Assembly (NCBI GenBank): GCA_020348385.1 | Contig: CP070750.1 | Location: 185,712-249,711, forward strand | Length of the DNA stretch: 64,000 bases | Direction of reading: 5' to 3' | From: Candidatus Aminicenantota bacterium | GTDB lineage: Bacteria; Acidobacteriota; Aminicenantia; Aminicenantales; Aminicenantaceae | Part shown: positions 62,033 to 64,000 of the stretch, one piece after another | Numbering within the stretch: the stretch's first letter is position 1 | How the letters are laid out: each line of letters begins with the position of its first letter | Position numbers and translations under genes: made by a program | The notes under the pieces: generated by a model | Told to the model about the DNA's origin: nothing | Database searches by the model: none | Seen by the model: only the letters and a program-made list of their open reading frames with translations

Positions 62033-63450
62033 TGAACTGGATTCCTCATTTCATCGTCATCTTTTATATATTCCTTTTGTTTTTAATCACTTGGAGCACG
62101 CGGCGCCTGAGCCGCGGGGGGATGATCTCCTATCTCCTAGCTGGCCGAGGATTGCCTTATTGGGTTGTAGCTCCGCTCCTGACTGGTCTGGCCATCGGGG
62201 GAGCTTCGACAATAGGCGTGGCTGAGAGAGCCTACAACGCAGGCCTTGCTGCCGGCTGGTACAATGCCGCATGGGCGGCCGGTGCGATAATGGTCGGCCT
62301 TATAGTAGCCAGACGTTATCGGCGGATGGAAGTCACGACCATCCCTGAGCTTTTCGAAAGACATTACAACACAGCAGGCCGTGTCATAGGCGTCATCGGG
62401 CAACTCCTGCTCCAGATCGTCATTATATCTCTCCAGTATGTGGCGGGGGGAGCCATTCTTTCCTCTCTTCTTCCGGACGTGTTTTCTTTCCAAACGGGTA
62501 TGTTCGTGACAGCCATCGTGTTTGTCGGTATTACTCTGATCGGGGGGTTCTGGGCGGCCGGATTGACAAACATCATCAACGTGATTTTTATCTACACAGG
62601 AGTTCTGCTTGGCGCGGTGCTGGCCATCGGGAAAGTGGGAGGCCTTAAGGAACTCGTGTTGAAATTCCCGGTAGATTATCCCGGTTTTGATCTGGGATCT
62701 CTCGGCTGGAGCCTTGTATTGGCGTGGTTTTTCGTGATGTGCACCATGACTTTTTCTGTGCAATCGGTGGTTCAAATCAGTTTTGCAGCCAAAGATGCCT
62801 CGTCTGCCCGGAAAGGCTTTATCCTGGGTGGACTGGTGATTCTTCCTGTGGGATTTATCAGTGCCCTGATCGGCATGGCCGCCACCGTGCTTCATCCCGG
62901 GATTATTCCCACCGAAGCTTTGCCGAGAACTGTTCTCAGCCTGAGCCCGATCGTTGCCGGTGTTGTGCTGGCCGGACTCTGGGCCGCAGATGTATCCACG
63001 GCATCTGCTCTTCTTGTCGGAAGTGCCACATTGGTCGTGGGAGATTTGATCAAAAGATTTTGGATTCCCGACCTCGGAGAAAAGGGGGAGAGAAATGTAT
63101 CCCGCATCGCTATCCTGATCTTGAGCGTGTTTACCTACATTCTTGCCGTTTCTGTGCAGCGTGGCATCCTTGAAACCCTGCTCATCGGTTTGACTTTGAC
63201 CACAGCGTACACTTTGATCACATTGGCAACGCTTTTTTGGCCAAAGATCTGCCGGCGATCCCATGCCGTATGGACTTTACTCATGGCCATGATGGCGTTG
63301 GCTGTGTGGCTGGCGATTCCCGATGTTTCTGCCTTTTTTACCCGGCTGAACCTGCCCCATCCCATCTATTTTTGTTGGATTGTGAGTTTGGTCACCTTTA
63401 TTCTGGTGGCTGTTTTCGATAAAAGAAGAATAAATACGCCTTTGGCTTGA
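62032..63450 (+). CDS. Sodium:solute symporter family (SSF) transporter
   Basis: 472 residues with about 13 membrane helices and the SSF signatures GGMISYLLAGRGLPYWVVAPLL, GGASTIGVAERAYNAGLAAGWYNAAWAAGA and GLWAADVSTASALLVG. Members import organic acids, amino acids or sugars with sodium. Position in the reductase-activase-CoA ligase operon suggests uptake of an aromatic or other carboxylic acid; the substrate is unknown. The start ATG at 62032 overlaps the upstream stop as TGATG; a GTG three bases earlier is also in frame. Confidence 0.9.
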   Translation: MNWIPHFIVIFYIFLLFLITWSTRRLSRGGMISYLLAGRGLPYWVVAPLLTGLAIGGASTIGVAERAYNAGLAAGWYNAAWAAGAIMVGLIVARRYRRMEVTTIPELFERHYNTAGRVIGVIGQLLLQIVIISLQYVAGGAILSSLLPDVFSFQTGMFVTAIVFVGITLIGGFWAAGLTNIINVIFIYTGVLLGAVLAIGKVGGLKELVLKFPVDYPGFDLGSLGWSLVLAWFFVMCTMTFSVQSVVQISFAAKDASSARKGFILGGLVILPVGFISALIGMAATVLHPGIIPTEALPRTVLSLSPIVAGVVLAGLWAADVSTASALLVGSATLVVGDLIKRFWIPDLGEKGERNVSRIAILILSVFTYILAVSVQRGILETLLIGLTLTTAYTLITLATLFWPKICRRSHAVWTLLMAMMALAVWLAIPDVSAFFTRLNLPHPIYFCWIVSLVTFILVAVFDKRRINTPLA

Positions 63451-63509
63451 CACCAACGGGGCTGAAAAGTAGTATTCCATTTGAACAATGTATGAAATTT
63501 ATAAACTTG

Positions 63510-63559
63510 ATTATTCACAAGCTGCCACAGCCCGTAAATCGGCAGTATTTATGAATAAT
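63510..63559. promoter_or_regulatory. Imperfect inverted repeat upstream of bamA
   Basis: ATTATTCA (63510-63517) pairs with TGAATAAT (63552-63559), and CTGCC (63522-63526) pairs with GGCAG (63541-63545) inside. This gives a two-part stem 14 bases before the AGGAGG ribosome binding site of bamA. It could be an operator or an RNA structure. Confidence 0.4.
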
Positions 63560-63583
63560 TCAGGTACATGATAGGAGGGCTAC

Positions 63584-64000
63584 ATGAGTCTAGATTGGTT
63601 GAAAAAGGACAAGGAAATCAAAAATCACTTGCTTTGGGGAGAGGACCACTGGGGGACCGAGCCACCCTGCACGATGTACGAGAAGAAGCCGATCCTGGAT
63701 CCTTCTGGGAATGAGGTTGATGGCCTTTATGCTGCTTGGATCACCCTGAATAATCCTGCTCAGTATAATTCTTACACTACAGAGATGGTGAAGGGGGTTA
63801 TCGCCGGATTCCAGAATGCCTCTCTGGACAGAAGCGTCGTGGCTGTGGTTTTTACCGCTGTGGGCGATAGAGCCTTTTGTACGGGTGGCAACACCAAAGA
63901 GTATGCCGAATATTATTCGGGAAAACCCAACGAGTACGGCGAATATATGGAGCTGTTCAACGGAATGGTGGATTCCATCCTGATGTGCAAAAAGCCTACT
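63584..64000 (+). CDS. bamA: 6-oxocyclohex-1-ene-1-carbonyl-CoA hydrolase, N-terminal part (cut by right edge)
   Basis: 139 codons are visible before the window ends, of about 360-380 expected. The crotonase-like sequence shows BamA/Oah signatures: EKKPILDP.GN, GLYAAWITLNNPAQYNSYTTEMV, SVVAVVFTA.GDRAFCTGGNTKEYAEYYSGKP. The enzyme adds water and opens the ring of 6-oxocyclohex-1-ene-1-carbonyl-CoA to give 3-hydroxypimelyl-CoA; it is the widely used marker of anaerobic aromatic degradation. AGGAGG five bases before the ATG gives a strong start. With dch and had it completes the ring-opening part of the pathway. Confidence 0.92.
   Translation, partial: MSLDWLKKDKEIKNHLLWGEDHWGTEPPCTMYEKKPILDPSGNEVDGLYAAWITLNNPAQYNSYTTEMVKGVIAGFQNASLDRSVVAVVFTAVGDRAFCTGGNTKEYAEYYSGKPNEYGEYMELFNGMVDSILMCKKPT

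Noticed and set aside
62137..63264. 375-codon minus-strand frame
   Set aside because: It lies wholly antisense to the symporter, is rich in His, Arg, Gln and Asp without domain-like sequence, and the plus-strand frame has clear SSF signatures.
46329..64000. Class II (BamB-I, tungsten) benzoyl-CoA reductase
   Set aside because: No aldehyde:ferredoxin oxidoreductase-like BamB or Nuo/HdrA-like subunits are present; the activase and HgdB-like subunit point to the ATP-dependent type.

Overview
The window looks like a chromosome segment of a Gram-negative anaerobic bacterium. It has an outer-membrane porin, periplasmic and outer-membrane multihaem cytochromes, an RND pump, system II cytochrome c maturation and an anaerobic benzoyl-CoA pathway. 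Codon use is moderate in GC. I cannot fix the phylum: the gene mix would fit Desulfobacterota-like, Acidobacteriota/Aminicenantes-like or related anaerobes.

1-17 kb is mostly housekeeping. It holds the end of a heavy-metal RND pump, carAB (eukaryote-like in sequence) behind a strong promoter, an AT-rich two-component pair with a haem-type sensor kinase, a triple-YHS metal-binding protein, a cystathionine/cysteine synthase, mnmA, a PAS/GAF kinase, a secreted nickel superoxide dismutase, an Xaa-Pro aminopeptidase and a YeiH-type transporter. 17-22 kb carries an arginine-deiminase-fold enzyme and a thiamine salvage run (thiE-thiL-thiM, a nitronate monooxygenase-like flavoprotein, a thiamine-binding protein).

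22-44 kb, all on the minus strand, is an electron-transfer island. I count 80 CXXCH motifs in eight cytochromes. They include a 19-haem cytochrome fused to a b-type membrane domain (CbcL-like), two c554-like tetrahaem paralogues, an octahaem/FeS/NrfD quinone module, a 17-18-haem NapC/ImcH-like protein with CcsA and ResB, an octahaem HAO-like protein, and a porin-cytochrome conduit (MtrA-like decahaem, MtrB-like porin, secreted decahaem). Upstream lie a receiver protein with a consensus sigma-54 promoter, an NtrC-type activator and a CXXCH-bearing sensor kinase. The natural reading is quinol oxidation at the inner membrane with electrons leaving through the outer membrane to an extracellular acceptor such as metal oxides.

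44-46 kb has two Rrf2 regulators and a YggS protein. 46-64 kb carries benzoyl-CoA degradation: a BcrB-like reductase subunit and its BadF-type activase, dienoyl-CoA hydratase, 6-hydroxycyclohexenecarbonyl-CoA dehydrogenase, the ring-opening hydrolase BamA (cut by the right edge), and beta-oxidation enzymes (acyl-CoA dehydrogenase, crotonase, 3-hydroxyacyl-CoA dehydrogenase, thiolase), plus an ADP-forming acyl-CoA synthetase and a sodium:solute symporter. A type IV/II pseudopilin with its own consensus sigma-54 promoter lies between these catabolic blocks. Together the genes suggest aromatic acid oxidation coupled to extracellular electron transfer.
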